From the NCBI GenBank assembly GCA_022841345.1, contig JALHRR010000007.1, forward strand, positions 91,908-155,907: 64,000 bases of DNA, read 5' to 3'. The position numbers and the translations under genes are program-made. This document shows positions 62,730-64,000 of this stretch, in pieces. The DNA is from Saprospiraceae bacterium. Lineage in GTDB: Bacteria > Bacteroidota > Bacteroidia > Chitinophagales > Saprospiraceae. How positions within the stretch are numbered: the first letter of the stretch is position 1; every line of letters starts with the position of its first letter. Under the pieces are notes generated by a model that ran no database searches, was not told where the DNA came from, and worked only from the letters and a program-made list of their open reading frames with translations.

Positions 62730-62941
62730 TTTGGCTGTTTCAAATCTGATCCCCAAAGCTTTGGGGACTGAAACCTGAAATCTGAAATCTCCTATATAAC
62801 ACTTTTGCAGAATGCAGATTTACAATGATTTATGAGAAATTAATATCAGGCCAACTAATCACAAAATCTATTTAAAACTCCCTGGCTGTTAAACCTGAAA
62901 TCTGAACGCTGAAATCTGAAATCTGAAACCTGAAATCTTCT
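62730..62941. repeat. TGAAACC/TGAAATC tracts with an embedded perfect palindrome
   Basis: Units TGAAACCTGAAATCTGAAATC at about 62767-62790 and 62895-62940, preceded by GGCTGTT (62721, 62733 and 62883). The perfect palindrome TCCCCAAAGCTTTGGGGA (62750-62767) sits between the AAATCTGA and CTGAAACC parts. Same composite as at 17.73-17.79 kb, without the palindrome there. The remaining space up to recF shows no gene. Confidence 0.75.
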
Positions 62942-63046
62942 GTCCCCGCCGAGTTTGGTTTTCTCCCAAGTCTTGCAGTAATTTGCAAACATTCTGAGCA
63001 ACAGTTCCGCAAATTTGCCAGACAAGCTTCATGTAACAAATGCACC

Positions 63047-64000
63047 ATGTATCTCCAATCCATTAAAATTGACCAGTTTAAGAATCACCAGGACACCCTT
63101 CTGAGGCCCCTGCCGGGAATTAATCTGGTTTTGGGTAAAAATGGAATGGGAAAAACGAATCTGCTCGACGCTATCTACTTTTCTTTATTTGGCAGAAGTT
63201 ATTTCAGCGCGCGGGAAGTCCAGAATCTGATGCATGACACTGCATTTTACAGGATTGAGAGCCTTATTCAGACCCCCGAAGACTCTTTTAAAATTGTGAT
63301 TAAGTACAATGGCCGAACAAAAACCATTGAGTCAGATGATGTGGCTTACAAATCTATCGCGGATTTTATCGGTATTTTTCCGGTCACATTCATCACGCCG
63401 GGTGACATAGATTTGGTAATTGGTGGCAGCGAAGTTCGAAGGAAATTCATAGATCAGACTTTGAGTCAGACGCAATCAGGTTACCTGAATGCACTGATGC
63501 ACTATAATAAAGTCCTCAAACAAAGGAATGCATTAGTAAAGCAAATGTCTTCCCACGGACATGCTGATTCAGATGTACTAAATGCGCTGGATCTTCAATT
63601 AGAGCAATATGGAACACCGGTTTTTAAATTCCGGGAAAGATTTGTCTCCAATTTTCAGCCCGTATTTGACCTTATTTATCAGAAAATCAGCAATCAGAGT
63701 GAAAATATATTGCTTAATTATGTATCTGATCTGCAGAAAGATGCATTTGATGAAGGATTAAATAATTGCCGAAGAAAAGATTTTATTCTCCATAGGACCA
63801 ATTTCGGAGTACACAGAGATAATCTGGAACTGACTTTACGTGGTTTTCCTTTGCAGCATGAAGGCTCCCAGGGGCAGATCAAAACCACCGTTTTGGCATT
63901 AAAGTTGGCTCAGTATGCTTATTTGCGCAATGCGTCCGGCAAGCAACCCATTCTCTTGCTGGATGATGTATTTGATAAACTGGACCCATACCGAATCGAA
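63047..64000 (+). CDS. recF: DNA replication and repair protein RecF (3' end outside window)
   Basis: Open from ATG at 63047 to the window end, 318 codons without a stop. Begins MYLQSIKIDQFKNHQDTLL. Walker A LVLGKNGMGKTNLLDAIY (about 34-51), the RecF-typical GRSYFSAREVQNL and VTFITPGDIDLVIGGSEVRRKFID (as FITPGDIDLV, RRKFID), the signature region HEGSQGQIKTTVLALKLAQY and Walker B ILLLDDVFDKLDPYR at the right edge. An ABC-type ATPase that loads RecA at single-strand gaps with RecO/RecR. Roughly the last 40-50 residues are missing. Confidence 0.95.
   Translation, partial: MYLQSIKIDQFKNHQDTLLRPLPGINLVLGKNGMGKTNLLDAIYFSLFGRSYFSAREVQNLMHDTAFYRIESLIQTPEDSFKIVIKYNGRTKTIESDDVAYKSIADFIGIFPVTFITPGDIDLVIGGSEVRRKFIDQTLSQTQSGYLNALMHYNKVLKQRNALVKQMSSHGHADSDVLNALDLQLEQYGTPVFKFRERFVSNFQPVFDLIYQKISNQSENILLNYVSDLQKDAFDEGLNNCRRKDFILHRTNFGVHRDNLELTLRGFPLQHEGSQGQIKTTVLALKLAQYAYLRNASGKQPILLLDDVFDKLDPYRIE

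Overview
The window looks like a chromosomal segment of a Bacteroidota bacterium, probably near the Saprospiria or a related environmental lineage (the group within the phylum is inference). Supporting signs are three proteins with type A and one with type B type IX secretion (T9SS) sorting domains, 7TMR-DISM and REC-first histidine kinases, DUF2911 and DUF3078 proteins, a glycine-lipid type glsA/glsB pair, and many start-proximal TAnnTTTG boxes, the -7 element of Bacteroidota promoters. I see no rRNA, tRNA, cas genes or prophage.

Layout. 1-7.5 kb: the 3' part of a secreted cupredoxin/OB-fold protein, a patatin phospholipase, RarA, a transposase-like protein that seems to have lost its catalytic residues, and an SF1 helicase. 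7.5-14 kb: a tightly overlapping five-gene minus-strand operon (ThiF/Rv1355c-like adenylyltransferase, FeeM-like GNAT acyltransferase, 7TMR-DISM histidine kinase, REC-histidine kinase, lone REC), with a divergent REC gene. This is my best candidate for an undescribed system, a possible make-and-sense small-molecule circuit. 14-20 kb: SLC13 transporter, DsbA-like protein, DUF2911 protein, UbiD decarboxylase. 20-27 kb: a 2296-residue PKD/SprB surface protein. 27-36 kb: PDH E2, a transglutaminase-like protein, secreted proteins and the glsA/glsB pair. 36 kb: a YoeB-type toxin-antitoxin pair whose toxin is frameshifted by one extra TTAT unit. 37.7-48.9 kb: a divergent locus (GMC dehydrogenase with gluconate-dehydrogenase-type small subunit, two Gfo/Idh/MocA proteins, three TIM-barrel epimerases, MFS permease, DUF1080 lipoprotein) typical of oxidation to 3-keto-glycosides and their breakdown. 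49-53.5 kb: HigBA, a large secreted protein, a fatty acid hydroxylase and a PIN-domain toxin pair. 54-63 kb: S9 peptidase, CNT nucleoside transporter and uridine kinase (nucleoside salvage), metallo-beta-lactamase-fold hydrolase, lumazine synthase, a TPR protein, PDH E1-alpha, and the start of recF running off the end.

The spaces between genes are the second notable thing. Many hold dispersed repeats: arrays of hairpins separated by a constant GTGATGT word, with stems that change sequence but stay self-complementary; a GATGGTCG hairpin element; a 52-bp tandem repeat; GGCTGTT heptamer tracts; TGAAACC/TGAAATC tracts; and perfect palindromes. They cluster mostly downstream of genes and between convergent or unrelated units.
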